DNA of 64,000 bases, from positions 1 through 64,000 of the forward strand of contig JAJYRH010000005.1 in the NCBI GenBank assembly GCA_021794205.1, read 5' to 3'. The position numbers were made by a program, and so were the translations under genes. Positions 37,082-45,485 of the stretch are shown one piece after another. The notes beneath the pieces were generated by a model, which searched no databases, was not told the DNA's origin, and saw nothing but the letters and a program-made list of their open reading frames with translations. Origin of the DNA: a bacterium (GTDB taxonomy: Bacteria > Vulcanimicrobiota > Vulcanimicrobiia > Vulcanimicrobiales > Vulcanimicrobiaceae). Each line of letters opens with the position of its first letter. The stretch's first letter is position 1.

Positions 37082-37960
37082 TCAATCCTTCGGGATGCGT
37101 TCCGGGCGCGTGTAGTGACCGGTGCGAATGCGTTCGCGTTGTAGCAAGAGGTCGTCTAGCAGCGCGCTCGCCCCGATACGAAACGATCCTGGTTCCAACC
37201 AGGATTCGCCGAGCGTCTCATTGAGAATCGCGAGATATCCCAGCGCCTGTTTCGTGTTTCGAATGCCTCCGGCGAGTTTGAGCCCACGTCGAACGCCGGC
37301 ACGCCGAAAAAAAGCGGCGAGGGAATCGCACATCGCTAGGGCCGTCGGGAAGGTCGCATTCGTACCGATCTTTCCAGTCGAACTCTTAATCGTATCGGCA
37401 CCCGCTTCGAGCGCGAGGTCGCAGGCACGACGGATCGCGGTGTAACTTCCCAACTCGCCGGTTTCGAGAATCACTTTGAGGTGTCGATCGCCGCACCGAC
37501 CTTTGATCGCGTGGATCTCGGCCGCGACTCGGTGCTCGTCACCGCTGAGAAACGCACCGCGGTCGATAACCATGTCGATCTCATCGGCGCCAGCGTTTAA
37601 GGCTTGTTCGGTGTCGGCGAGTTTTACGGCGAGCTCGCTCTGTCCCGCGGGGAATGCCGCCGCTACCGATGCGACGCGCACATCGCTCCCATCGAGCGCT
37701 CGGCGCGCGATGCCGACGAAATTCGGATATACGCAGACCGCAGCGACCGATGGGGCGTCGCTTCCTGGAAGCGGAGTCCGAGCCTTCGCGCAGAGCGAGC
37801 GCACTCGCCCCGGAGAGTCCCTTCCCTCCAACGTCGTGAGATCGATGCACGATATTGCGAGGTCGATCCACGCCCGTTTCGTCTCGCCTTTGATCGATCG
37901 AGCCGCCAGCTCGTTCGCGCGCGATTCGAGCATGACGGCATCGACGCAGACCCGTTTCAT
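37082..37960 (-). CDS. deoC: deoxyribose-phosphate aldolase
   Basis: 292 aa, longer than E. coli DeoC. Class I aldolase cleaving 2-deoxyribose 5-phosphate. The Schiff-base Lys is K192 in DTIKSSTGKIGTNA, the proton-relay Lys is K228 in GLKLAGGIR, and AVCVYPNFVGIARRAL and DEIDMVIDRGAFLSGD are typical. The ATG directly follows the hppD stop (TAGATG), and the ALDH follows 11 bp later, giving hppD-deoC-aldh in one likely transcript. Confidence 0.95.
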   Translation of the reverse strand: MKRVCVDAVMLESRANELAARSIKGETKRAWIDLAISCIDLTTLEGRDSPGRVRSLCAKARTPLPGSDAPSVAAVCVYPNFVGIARRALDGSDVRVASVAAAFPAGQSELAVKLADTEQALNAGADEIDMVIDRGAFLSGDEHRVAAEIHAIKGRCGDRHLKVILETGELGSYTAIRRACDLALEAGADTIKSSTGKIGTNATFPTALAMCDSLAAFFRRAGVRRGLKLAGGIRNTKQALGYLAILNETLGESWLEPGSFRIGASALLDDLLLQRERIRTGHYTRPERIPKD

Positions 37961-39088
37961 CTACAAGGTGCCGCGCTTCTCTTGCTCTTTTTCGATCGAC
38001 ACGAAGAGTGCTTTGAAATTGCCCTTCCCGAATGAGAGGCTCCCTTTGCGCTGGATGATCTCGAAGAACACCGTCGGTCGATCTTGCAGCGGCTTGGTGA
38101 AAATCTGCAACATGTAGCCGAGGTCGTCGCGATCGACGAGAATTTTGCGCGCGTGCAAAACGTCGATATCTTCGTCGATATTCCCTACCCGCGCCCGGAG
38201 GTCTTCGTAGTAGGAGTCCGGCGTATCGAGAAACTCGACGCCGTTATCGCGGAGGGCGTCGATCGTTGCAACGATATCGTCGGTACGAATTGCAATATGT
38301 TGAACGCCCGCCCCGCGATAAAAATCGAGGTACTCTTCGATTTGGGATTTCTTTTTTCCATGAGCCGGTTCGTTAATAGGAAACTTCACGCGATGGCGGG
38401 GATCGCTCATCACTTTCGATTTCAGCGCGGTGTACTCGGTCGAGATGTCTTTATCGTCGAACGATATAAGCTGAGAAAAACCGAACACTTTCTGATAAAA
38501 CTCACCCCAACCGTCCATCTCTCCCCAGCCTACGTTGCCGACGCAATGGTCGATCGCCAAAAGGTGCGGCTGCGAGGCGCGCGCGTAGCGCTTACGGGCG
38601 GATACGAAGCCCGGCAGAAAGACTCCGTCGTATCCGTCGCGTTGAACGAAGGTATGCACGGTATCGCCGTAGGTGGCGATCGTCGCCACCACGACCCGTC
38701 CGCGATCGTCGCGGCGTTCGGTCGGTTCCAGCAACGAGCGCGCTCCGCCGCGAACCGCCATCTCCCAGGCTCCGCGCGTGTCGTTCACGCGAATCGCGAT
38801 GTCTCGGACGCCGTCGCCGTGAAGCTTGACGTGCTCGGCGATCGCGTCGTCCCCGCGCAGGCTCGAGGTGAGCACGAAGCGGAGGTCGTGTTGCTCGAGA
38901 ACGTAGCTCGCGCGGTCGTGTAGTCCCGTTTCGGGCCCGGCGTACGCGATTTGTTCGAACCCGAACGTGGCTTGATAAAATTGCGATGCTTGTTTGGCGT
39001 TCCCGACGTAGAACTCCACATGATCCCAGTCGATTTTTGAGAGCGGAGTCGTACCTTCGGAGGCCGGCGAGGCGTGCGTTGTGCTCAT
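37961..39088 (-). CDS. hppD: 4-hydroxyphenylpyruvate dioxygenase
   Basis: 375 aa from ATG 39088. Converts 4-hydroxyphenylpyruvate to homogentisate with Fe(II) and O2. Two vicinal-oxygen-chelate domains are seen: an N-terminal one starting DWDHVEFYVGNAKQ, and a catalytic C-terminal one. The Fe ligands are His in LLAIDHCVGNV, His in VQHIAIRTDD and Glu in VFFEIIQRKG. The start of the longer frame at 39154 runs into the divergent neighbour's promoter region and is rejected. Divergent from the fahA pair with a 64-bp gap. Confidence 0.96.
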   Translation of the reverse strand: MSTTHASPASEGTTPLSKIDWDHVEFYVGNAKQASQFYQATFGFEQIAYAGPETGLHDRASYVLEQHDLRFVLTSSLRGDDAIAEHVKLHGDGVRDIAIRVNDTRGAWEMAVRGGARSLLEPTERRDDRGRVVVATIATYGDTVHTFVQRDGYDGVFLPGFVSARKRYARASQPHLLAIDHCVGNVGWGEMDGWGEFYQKVFGFSQLISFDDKDISTEYTALKSKVMSDPRHRVKFPINEPAHGKKKSQIEEYLDFYRGAGVQHIAIRTDDIVATIDALRDNGVEFLDTPDSYYEDLRARVGNIDEDIDVLHARKILVDRDDLGYMLQIFTKPLQDRPTVFFEIIQRKGSLSFGKGNFKALFVSIEKEQEKRGTL

Positions 39089-39152
39089 GGGATCCGTCTT
39101 AGCGGGGATGTCGGCAGGGCCCTTGTGCCCCCTCGGGCAAACGGCGCGAACC

Positions 39153-40085
39153 ATGATAACCGAGGCGCTCGCACGGGCGATGTTTACCGGATCGATCGAC
39201 TACGCGGGGCTCTTTCCGCCGGCCCAACTCCCGTTACCCGAGGCTCACGCCGCGTATCGCCGGGCGCTGCAATCTCGGCACGCGTGGATGCTCGGTCGCT
39301 ACGTGGTTCCGTTCTCGCAATTTTCGGATCTGTTCGCCCTTCATGTCGATGCGCCCGCAATCGAAGCGAGCGTCATTCTCGATGCGCCTCGGGAATCCAC
39401 ATTCTGGCTCAACGAGATCTCCGAGCGACTCGAAGCGCTCGCCGATCGATCGCACGGCGCCGCGACGCTCCGCGTCGGCTCGCTGGAGATTCCGGTTCCG
39501 CCGCTGAGAGCGGCGAGGGAGAATTACGGGGCCGTGCTGTCGCAGGTCGGGGCGCTGCTCGATCGGTTCGGATTGCGTCACCTGCCCTGTTATGTGGAGT
39601 TTCCGCGCGACGAGCGCTGGCCGCGCGAGATGCTCGGCGCCGTCGAATCGCTCGCCCGCACGCGATTGCGCTCGAAAATTCGCTGCGGCGGGCTCGTCGC
39701 CGAGGCGTTCCCCTCTCCCGCGGAGCTTGCGTCGCACGTGCTCGCTTGTTCCGAGCACGGCGTTGCTTGGAAGGCGACCGCCGGCCTGCACCATCCCATC
39801 GCGCGGCGGGCCCTCGATTCGGGGTTCGAGATGCACGGTTTCGTCAATCTCTTGACGGCATCGTGTTTTGCGGCTCAGGGCGCGCCCTTCGAAGAGATCG
39901 AAGCGGTTCTTGTCGAGCGTTCGAGCGAGGCCTTTCTTTTTGCCGAGGGCGGGCTCTCGTGGCGCGGTCGACGCTGCGATATGGCGACGATCGAGCGCGC
40001 GCGCGCCGCTGGGTTTCTCTCGTTCGGCAGTTGCAGTATCGACGAGCCGGTCGAGGATCTTATTGCGCTCGGGTGGCTCGTATGA
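39153..40085 (+). CDS. conserved protein of unknown function coupled to fahA
   Basis: 310 aa, soluble, no signal peptide. I do not recognise a characterised family. Recognisable conserved-looking stretches are SKIRCGGLVAEAFPSPAELA near residue 170, GVAWKATAGLHHPI near 205, and FEMHGFVNLLTASC near 225. The alternation of strands and helices with a lysine at the end of a strand (IRCGG, WKATAGLHH) suggests a TIM-barrel-like fold, but this is inference. Its stop overlaps the fahA start (ATGA) and it diverges from hppD, so it very likely acts in tyrosine/homogentisate breakdown. Confidence 0.8.
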   Translation: MITEALARAMFTGSIDYAGLFPPAQLPLPEAHAAYRRALQSRHAWMLGRYVVPFSQFSDLFALHVDAPAIEASVILDAPRESTFWLNEISERLEALADRSHGAATLRVGSLEIPVPPLRAARENYGAVLSQVGALLDRFGLRHLPCYVEFPRDERWPREMLGAVESLARTRLRSKIRCGGLVAEAFPSPAELASHVLACSEHGVAWKATAGLHHPIARRALDSGFEMHGFVNLLTASCFAAQGAPFEEIEAVLVERSSEAFLFAEGGLSWRGRRCDMATIERARAAGFLSFGSCSIDEPVEDLIALGWLV

Positions 40086-41392
40086 GTGCCCTCGATCTCG
40101 ACGAAACCCACGATCCGCAGCGAACGAGTTGGGTCGAGGTCGCTCCGGAGAGCGATTTTCCGATCCAGAACCTGCCGTTCGGCATCTTTTCGACGGAGCG
40201 TCGCGATCCTCGCATCGGCGTTGCGATCGGCGACAGCATTATCGATCTGCGCGCGCTTGCCGAAGCGGGGCATCTCGATCCGATCGCCGATCGTGCGATG
40301 TTCTGTGCTGACCGTCTCAACGCGCTGATGGCGGCGGGGCGTCCGCTCTGGCGCGCGCTGCGCGGAAGGCTCGGCGAGCTGCTACGCGTCGGCGGAGAGC
40401 GCACGCTGCGCGACATGCCGCAGGCATTGTGCGGTTTCGAAGAAGCGCGGATGCATCTTCCGGCGTCGATCGGCGACTACATCGATTTTTATTCATCGAT
40501 CGAACACGCAACGAATTTGGGGCGGCTCTTTCGCCCCACCGGCGACCCGCTTTTGCCGAATTGGCGCTGGATTCCGATCGGCTATCACGGGCGGAGCGCG
40601 ACGATCGTTCCCAGTGGGACGCCGATCCGTCGCCCGTGCGGCCAGCGCAAGAGCCCCGATCTCGAGGCGCCGGTCTTCGCTCCGAGCAGACGGCTCGATA
40701 TCGAACTCGAGATCGGATTCTTCGCCGGGCCCGGCACCGAGCTCGGCGACCGCATTCCCATCGAGCGCGCCCGCGAGCATATCTTCGGTAGTGTCTTGGT
40801 CAACGATTGGAGCGCCCGCGACATTCAAGCCTGGGAATATCAGCCTTTGGGTCCCTTTCTCGGAAAGTCGTTCGCGACGACGATATCGCCGTGGGTGGTG
40901 ACGATCGATGCTCTGGAACCCTTTCGCGTCGCGGGGCCCGCGCAGGTACCGGCGCCCCTGCGCTATCTGCAGCGGCACGATGCGGACAATTATGCGATCT
41001 CGCTCTCAATATGGTTATCGAGCGACGCGATGCGGAAACGTGGGCTCGATGCCTCGCCGATCGCGCGGACGAGCTTTGCGACAATGTACTGGAGCCAGGC
41101 GCAACAACTCGCGCATGCCGCGAGTAACGGCGCGACGATCCGCCCCGGCGATCTCTTCGCATCGGGAACGATCAGCGGCGATCTCCCCGGCTCGCAGGGG
41201 AGCTTGATCGAACTCACCGAGAACGGCGTCCGCCCCCTGCGCCTCCCAGGCGGCGAGGAGCGCGCCTTCCTGGAGGATGGAGACGAGGTTACGCTGGTCG
41301 CCCGCTGCCAACGCGAGGGATTTCGTTCGATCGGATTCGGGAAAGTCGTAGGGCGGGTGCTGCCGGCGACGAACGAAGGGTGTGAGGCCTAA
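40082..41392 (+). CDS. fahA: fumarylacetoacetase
   Basis: 436 aa. Hydrolyses fumarylacetoacetate to fumarate and acetoacetate, the last step of tyrosine breakdown. It has the N-terminal SH3-like domain (IQNLPFGIFSTERRDPRIGV) and the catalytic region with IGDYIDFYSSIEHATNLGRL, PIGYHGRSATIVPSG, LDIELEIGFFAGPG and the metal-binding VNDWSARDIQAWEYQPLGPF. ATG 40082 overlaps the stop of the upstream gene. The open frame extends far upstream, but only as a shadow. Confidence 0.97.
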   Translation: MSALDLDETHDPQRTSWVEVAPESDFPIQNLPFGIFSTERRDPRIGVAIGDSIIDLRALAEAGHLDPIADRAMFCADRLNALMAAGRPLWRALRGRLGELLRVGGERTLRDMPQALCGFEEARMHLPASIGDYIDFYSSIEHATNLGRLFRPTGDPLLPNWRWIPIGYHGRSATIVPSGTPIRRPCGQRKSPDLEAPVFAPSRRLDIELEIGFFAGPGTELGDRIPIERAREHIFGSVLVNDWSARDIQAWEYQPLGPFLGKSFATTISPWVVTIDALEPFRVAGPAQVPAPLRYLQRHDADNYAISLSIWLSSDAMRKRGLDASPIARTSFATMYWSQAQQLAHAASNGATIRPGDLFASGTISGDLPGSQGSLIELTENGVRPLRLPGGEERAFLEDGDEVTLVARCQREGFRSIGFGKVVGRVLPATNEGCEA

Positions 41393-41442
41393 AAGAAAGA
41401 ATTGGCTCGACTAAAGAAACCTCGTCCTTTGGGAGATAGGTG

Positions 41443-42153
41443 ATGACTCGTCTTTTTTTCCGTATATCCGGCCTGGTTGCCGTTCTCGCTCTCGCAGTCG
41501 GGTGCTCTTCTGGCTCGAGTGGAGCGAGCATTACCGGCGGCAGTGGAAGCGGAACGAGCGTTCCGCCGCTCTCGGTCAACCTGATCGGGCCGCTCCAGTA
41601 CCTCGGAGAGACCGCGGTGCTCCAGGTGAGCCAACCGGGGTTCATCGGTCCCTACACCATCACGTCGAGTAACGGTAGCGTGCTCACCCTCTCGCAGAAA
41701 CTGACATCGACGCAGCGCGGAGCCGCCTCGACGGGCTCTCCGCAAACGATCATTTCACCGAATGGACAAGCCTACGTGACCGCCGTCGGCCAGGGCACGG
41801 CCTCGATTAGCGTCAACGGGGTAAACGGTATTCTTGTCGCTCCAACGTCTCTGCAAAGCATCACCATCGGCGGCGGAGTGCCGGGCAGCTTGGTCGCGAC
41901 GCCGGCCGCGTTCGCCTTCACGGCAACCGGGCAAACGGGTAGTTTCACGTTGACGGAGACCGGCTATCCGGGCCCGTGGACGGTGACCAGCTCGAACTCC
42001 GCAGTGGTGAGTGTCTCGCCCGCATCCGGAAGTGGCCCCTTCACCGTGACCGCGGTCTCCGCCGGGGCGGCGACGATCTCCATCACCGATGGGCAGACGA
42101 ACACGATCCCACTCCCGGTCGGGGTGACGGTTACCAGCGGGGCGATCCAGTAA
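41443..42153 (+). CDS. lipoprotein with two Ig-like repeats
   Basis: 236 aa from ATG 41443 (GTG 41440 also possible; GGGAG lies upstream). The N-terminus is a lipoprotein signal with lipobox LALAVGC (Cys near residue 21). A Ser/Gly-rich linker follows. Two related beta-rich units come next, recognisable by GFIGPYTITSSNGSVLTLS and GYPGPWTVTSSNSAVVSVS, each closing with AxGxGTASIS or AVSAGAATISI. This is the pattern of bacterial Ig-like (BIG2-type) repeats. Likely surface-anchored; function unknown. It lies convergent to hmgA with 12 bp between the stops. Confidence 0.82.
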   Translation: MTRLFFRISGLVAVLALAVGCSSGSSGASITGGSGSGTSVPPLSVNLIGPLQYLGETAVLQVSQPGFIGPYTITSSNGSVLTLSQKLTSTQRGAASTGSPQTIISPNGQAYVTAVGQGTASISVNGVNGILVAPTSLQSITIGGGVPGSLVATPAAFAFTATGQTGSFTLTETGYPGPWTVTSSNSAVVSVSPASGSGPFTVTAVSAGAATISITDGQTNTIPLPVGVTVTSGAIQ

Positions 42154-42169
42154 GCCGAACGAGGCTTAC
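42150..42169. terminator. hairpin spanning both convergent stop codons
   Basis: gtaagcc (42150-42156) and ggcttac (42163-42169) form a 7-bp stem with a 6-nt loop. The lipoprotein stop TAA and the hmgA stop TAA both lie in the stem. It could serve as a bidirectional terminator, but no U-tract is present on either side. Confidence 0.4.
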
Positions 42170-43320
42170 GTCGTCGACCACGAACGATAGTATCCTTCGT
42201 CTTCGCAGAGGGTCGCTTCGCGAGCGACCCTCAGCGGTTTGAACGTATCGACCATGATCGCGATTTCATCGGTCTCCCGCTTCCCAAGGCTCGCCTCAAC
42301 CGCACCGGGTTGCGGCCCGTGCGGCGCCCCGGCGGCGTGGAGCGTGATCGAGCCTTCAACGACCCCGCGCCGACTCATGAAGTTTCCGCTCACATAATAG
42401 AGCACTTCATCGCAATCCACGCTGGAGTGGTTGTACGGCACGGGAATCGCGAGTGGATGGTAATCGAAGAGCCGCGGTACGAAGGCGCAGAACGCCGCGC
42501 CCGGCGCTTCGAAGGTTGCGTGCGCGGTCGGAGGCTGGTGGAGTTTCCCGGTGATCGGCATGAAATCCAGAAGATTGAAAGCGTACGGATAGCAATATCC
42601 GTCCCAGCCGACGACATCGCACGGGTGATTTTCAACGACGTAGAGGGCATTCCGCCCGCGATTGGTGACGCGAATTTCGTACGAGCCCACCTCGGCGTTC
42701 GGCGCTCCCAAGATCGGGGCTCGAAAATCGCGCTCGTAGTACGGCGCGTGCTCTTCGAGTTGCCCGAATTCGTTGCGATATTTGCGCGGCACGCTGACCA
42801 TGCCGACCGATTCGTGAACCACCATGTCGGTCGGTTCCGTGGGTACGATCCGCCACGTGGTGCCCGTCGGCATGAGAATGTAATCGAGCGGGCGATAGTC
42901 GAGGCGGCCGAACGGCGTCTCGAACGTTCCCGTCCCCCGATGGATAAAGAGCAGCTCGTCGCCGCCCACGTTGCGATAAAAGCTCGCCATCGGTTCGCGC
43001 GCGGTCGCCAGTGAGAGTAACACGTCGTCGTTGCCGAGGATCGGGGTGCGCGAATCGATCGCGTCGCCGGAGAGCGTTAATTTTCCGGTGAGGAAATGCC
43101 GATTGCGCAATGGATCGTTTTCGTGGAGATCCACGCGCGAGCGATGCCATTTGCGAACCTCGCGGGTCGCCGTCGGCGGGTGCTCGTGATAGAGCAACGA
43201 GTAGATGCTCTCGAATCCGCGCGTCGAGAAGAGCTCTTCGGCATAGAGTCCGCCGTCGGGGCGACGAAATTGGATGTGGCGCTTCTCGGGCAGTTCGCCC
43301 GCTGCATGATAGCTCGGCAT
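42166..43320 (-). CDS. hmgA: homogentisate 1,2-dioxygenase
   Basis: 384 aa, shorter than the human enzyme (445). Opens the ring of homogentisate to maleylacetoacetate using Fe(II). A cupin fold is evident: MPSYHAAGELPEKRHIQF, ELLFIHRGTGTFETPFG, DYILMPTGTTWRIVPTE, FDYHPLAIPVPYNHSSVDCDE, and LHAAGAPHGPQPGAVEAS, with Fe-ligand His/Glu in the last two regions. It lies 3 bp downstream of the CDGSH gene on the same strand, not with hppD and fahA. Confidence 0.95.
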   Translation of the reverse strand: MPSYHAAGELPEKRHIQFRRPDGGLYAEELFSTRGFESIYSLLYHEHPPTATREVRKWHRSRVDLHENDPLRNRHFLTGKLTLSGDAIDSRTPILGNDDVLLSLATAREPMASFYRNVGGDELLFIHRGTGTFETPFGRLDYRPLDYILMPTGTTWRIVPTEPTDMVVHESVGMVSVPRKYRNEFGQLEEHAPYYERDFRAPILGAPNAEVGSYEIRVTNRGRNALYVVENHPCDVVGWDGYCYPYAFNLLDFMPITGKLHQPPTAHATFEAPGAAFCAFVPRLFDYHPLAIPVPYNHSSVDCDEVLYYVSGNFMSRRGVVEGSITLHAAGAPHGPQPGAVEASLGKRETDEIAIMVDTFKPLRVAREATLCEDEGYYRSWSTT

Positions 43321-43323
43321 GTC

Positions 43324-43530
43324 CTATGCCTCGGGCGCGCGCTCGGTCGCGATAAACCCGTCGCGGTGCGAGCCGTCGCAGAACGGTTTGCTCTTCGAGC
43401 GGCCGCAGCGGCAGAGGACCGCGTTCTCTCCTTCGATGCGATAGGGGCGGCCGTCGACATCCACGATCGTCACCGGACCTTTTACCAGGTAGGGGCCGCT
43501 TTCGCGGACCTTAATCGTTACGTCAGCCAT
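43324..43530 (-). CDS. CDGSH iron-sulfur domain protein
   Basis: 68 aa from ATG 43530. A single CDGSH motif, CRCGRSKSKPFCDGSH, supplies three Cys and one His for a redox-active [2Fe-2S] cluster (mitoNEET/MitoNEET-like family). The N-terminal half is a small beta domain (GPYLVKGPVTIVDVDG). Such small bacterial proteins are thought to act in electron transfer or Fe-S delivery. It is the first gene of a two-gene unit with hmgA, so supplying or protecting iron of the dioxygenase is possible but only inferred. Confidence 0.9.
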   Translation of the reverse strand: MADVTIKVRESGPYLVKGPVTIVDVDGRPYRIEGENAVLCRCGRSKSKPFCDGSHRDGFIATERAPEA

Positions 43531-43636
43531 GAAGAGCGCTGTTCTTCCAGCGGTTCCGCGAGCCCCGCAAGCGGAAGGGAGGAGGGGCGACGTTTCGAAG
43601 CTCGTAGGGCAATTCAAGCAAGGGAGGACTCTCTTC

Positions 43637-44701
43637 ATGACGTCTCTACGATATGCGGCAACCGCTGCAGCTCTCTGCACGTTCGTTCTTGCCGCGGCCC
43701 CGCTCGGGGCGCATTCGACGCCGCCCGGAAAGCCCGCGGCGCCGAGGCCGACGCCGACCCCAACCCCGGTCGCGCTCCAGTACGATCAAATTTCGCGCAT
43801 GGTGATGCCTCCGGCGACGGCTCCGCCGCCGGGAAGTTTCGATGAGAGCTATCGTCGATTGATCGCGCTCGCCGACGCGACCCCGTCGCCGCAACCCGCG
43901 CACAACGGTTTTCCGAGCTTGGGCGGCATGCTCGCCCGCGGCATGATGAAGCACGTCGCCGGCGGGCCGGCGGCGATGCAATCGATGCTGGAGATGATGC
44001 GCGACGGCTCGCTCGAACGGATGACCTTCTACAAAAGCTGGGTACGGATCGACCAGCCGGTGCAGCATACCGCAACGATCGAGAAGTGCGATCGGCACGA
44101 GACGATCTTTCTCGACCTCGCGAAGAAGACGTATCGGGTCGTCAAGACGAGCGATGGATGCGTCGCCGCACCGCCGGCTTCGGCGACGATGCCGCAGATG
44201 CCCGGAAATATGGTCGACATGGCTCCGGGAACGGCGACGATGACGCTCTCGAGTTCGGAGCGGAGCCTCGGATCGAAGATGCTCGAGGGGTATCGCACGG
44301 AAGGGACGCAAACGCACCTTGCGATGACGATCTCCAGAGCGACGGGCTCGTGCCGGAACGGCTCTTCGCGAATGAGCATCGTTCGCTATATTTCGGGGAT
44401 CGACAAATGGCGCGCGTACTGTCCGCTACCGCGCGTGGCGGGGGCACCGCCGACCTCACCGGAGAGTGCGATCGCTCGCGGAGGCTGCAAGCCGCACGTG
44501 GCGACGAACGATGTGGGCTCCGCCTCGGTGTTCCGTCCCGGCAACAAACTGGTGCTCTATCGGCTCATGGAGATGCAGAGCGGCGCGAACAACGGCCACT
44601 TCGGCTCGCTGCTCGAACGCGGAAACGTGCGCTGGCTCTACCGCCCCGAGGCCGAGCAGCTCTTTAGGATCCCGCCAGGCTTTACGGAAAGCTCCTCCTA
44701 G
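43637..44701 (+). CDS. secreted protein of unknown function
   Basis: 354 aa from ATG 43637 with GGAGGA upstream. Signal peptide MTSLRYAATAAALCTFVLAA, then a proline-rich linker (PGKPAAPRPTPTPTPVAL). The rest is a globular domain with methionine-rich helices (GGMLARGMMKHVAGGPAAMQ) and several cysteines that could form disulfides. No family is recognised. SRP RNA follows downstream. Confidence 0.75.
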   Translation: MTSLRYAATAAALCTFVLAAAPLGAHSTPPGKPAAPRPTPTPTPVALQYDQISRMVMPPATAPPPGSFDESYRRLIALADATPSPQPAHNGFPSLGGMLARGMMKHVAGGPAAMQSMLEMMRDGSLERMTFYKSWVRIDQPVQHTATIEKCDRHETIFLDLAKKTYRVVKTSDGCVAAPPASATMPQMPGNMVDMAPGTATMTLSSSERSLGSKMLEGYRTEGTQTHLAMTISRATGSCRNGSSRMSIVRYISGIDKWRAYCPLPRVAGAPPTSPESAIARGGCKPHVATNDVGSASVFRPGNKLVLYRLMEMQSGANNGHFGSLLERGNVRWLYRPEAEQLFRIPPGFTESSS

Positions 44702-44800
44702 GCGGCTGGGCAGGCGCCTCGGCGAGCGGCGACGGCGAGCTGCGACTTCTCTCGCTTTACCCCCGCTGGCAGTCGCGTGCTATCATGCGCAGGCCATGAT

Positions 44801-44903
44801 GGGGGCCGGGCCTCGCGCGGCGCGCCCTCGTCAACCCCGCCAGGCCCGGAAGGGAGCAACGGTTCGCGAATCGGTGCGGGTGCCGCGAGTCAACCCGGCT
44901 TCC
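44801..44903 (+). ncRNA. ffs: bacterial small signal recognition particle RNA (4.5S)
   Basis: The conserved Ffh-binding core is present: gtcaaccccgccaggcccgg, then aagggagcaacgg, around 44829-44862. Flanking arms pair: gccggg (44805-44810) with cccggc (44894-44899), and cgcgcggc with gccgcgag. This gives the single long hairpin of the roughly 100-nt bacterial type without an Alu domain. A TATCAT box at 44781-44786 may be the -10 of its promoter. The exact ends are uncertain by a few bases. Confidence 0.9.
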
Positions 44904-44940
44904 GTCGTGGTGTCTATCGAAGGATCAACGTTAGGAGAAG

Positions 44941-45483
44941 ATGCTGTCGTCGAATTTATCGCCCGAGCTGCTCGCGGCGCTCGCCCTCGGTGGGATTCTC
45001 CTAGGAGCGATCGCGCTCGTGGTGGGGATCCTCGCCTTGCTTCGTCTTGGCAAGAGCCTCCCGGCGCTGGTGAAACTTTTGCAGATTCACGACGATCTAC
45101 TCGGCGGCTCGGCCGGGCGCGCTTCGGAGCGGATCGCGAGCCTCGAAGCGGCGCTGCGCGCGGCGGATCGACGTGCCGATGAGATTTCCGCACGGACCGC
45201 ATCGCTCGAAGGACTCGCAGGGACCGACCTCGCGCTCGTTGGATTCGTCCGCTACGACGCCTACGACGATACCGGCTCCACGCTCTCCTACGCGCTCGCG
45301 CTGCTCAATCGGCAGGGGGACGGCGTCGTTTTGAACAGCATCTATTCCCGCGCCGATACGAGGACCTACGGGAAGAGCGTGCGCGGATTTCTCTGCGAGA
45401 GCAACGCTTCGGAGGAAGAGATCGCCGCGATCGAACGCGCGAAGGAATCCGCGACGCGCGTTGCCGTCGCCGCGGGAGAATAA
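44941..45483 (+). CDS. DUF4446 family membrane protein
   Basis: 180 aa. One N-terminal membrane helix (LLAALALGGILLGAIALVVG), a coiled coil to about residue 90, then the conserved DUF4446 core: LVGFVRYDAYDDTGSTLSYA, LLNRQGDGVVLNSIYSRAD, and RTYGKSVRG. The function of the family is not established. It begins a plus-strand run leading to lepA, and the M23 gene starts 2 bp after its stop. Confidence 0.88.
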   Translation: MLSSNLSPELLAALALGGILLGAIALVVGILALLRLGKSLPALVKLLQIHDDLLGGSAGRASERIASLEAALRAADRRADEISARTASLEGLAGTDLALVGFVRYDAYDDTGSTLSYALALLNRQGDGVVLNSIYSRADTRTYGKSVRGFLCESNASEEEIAAIERAKESATRVAVAAGE

Positions 45484-45485
45484 CG

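Noticed and set aside
39074-40081. Upstream extension of fahA giving a 772-aa frame
   Set aside because: The extension is out of frame with the real upstream gene and Arg-rich. fahA starts at the ATGA overlap at 40082.
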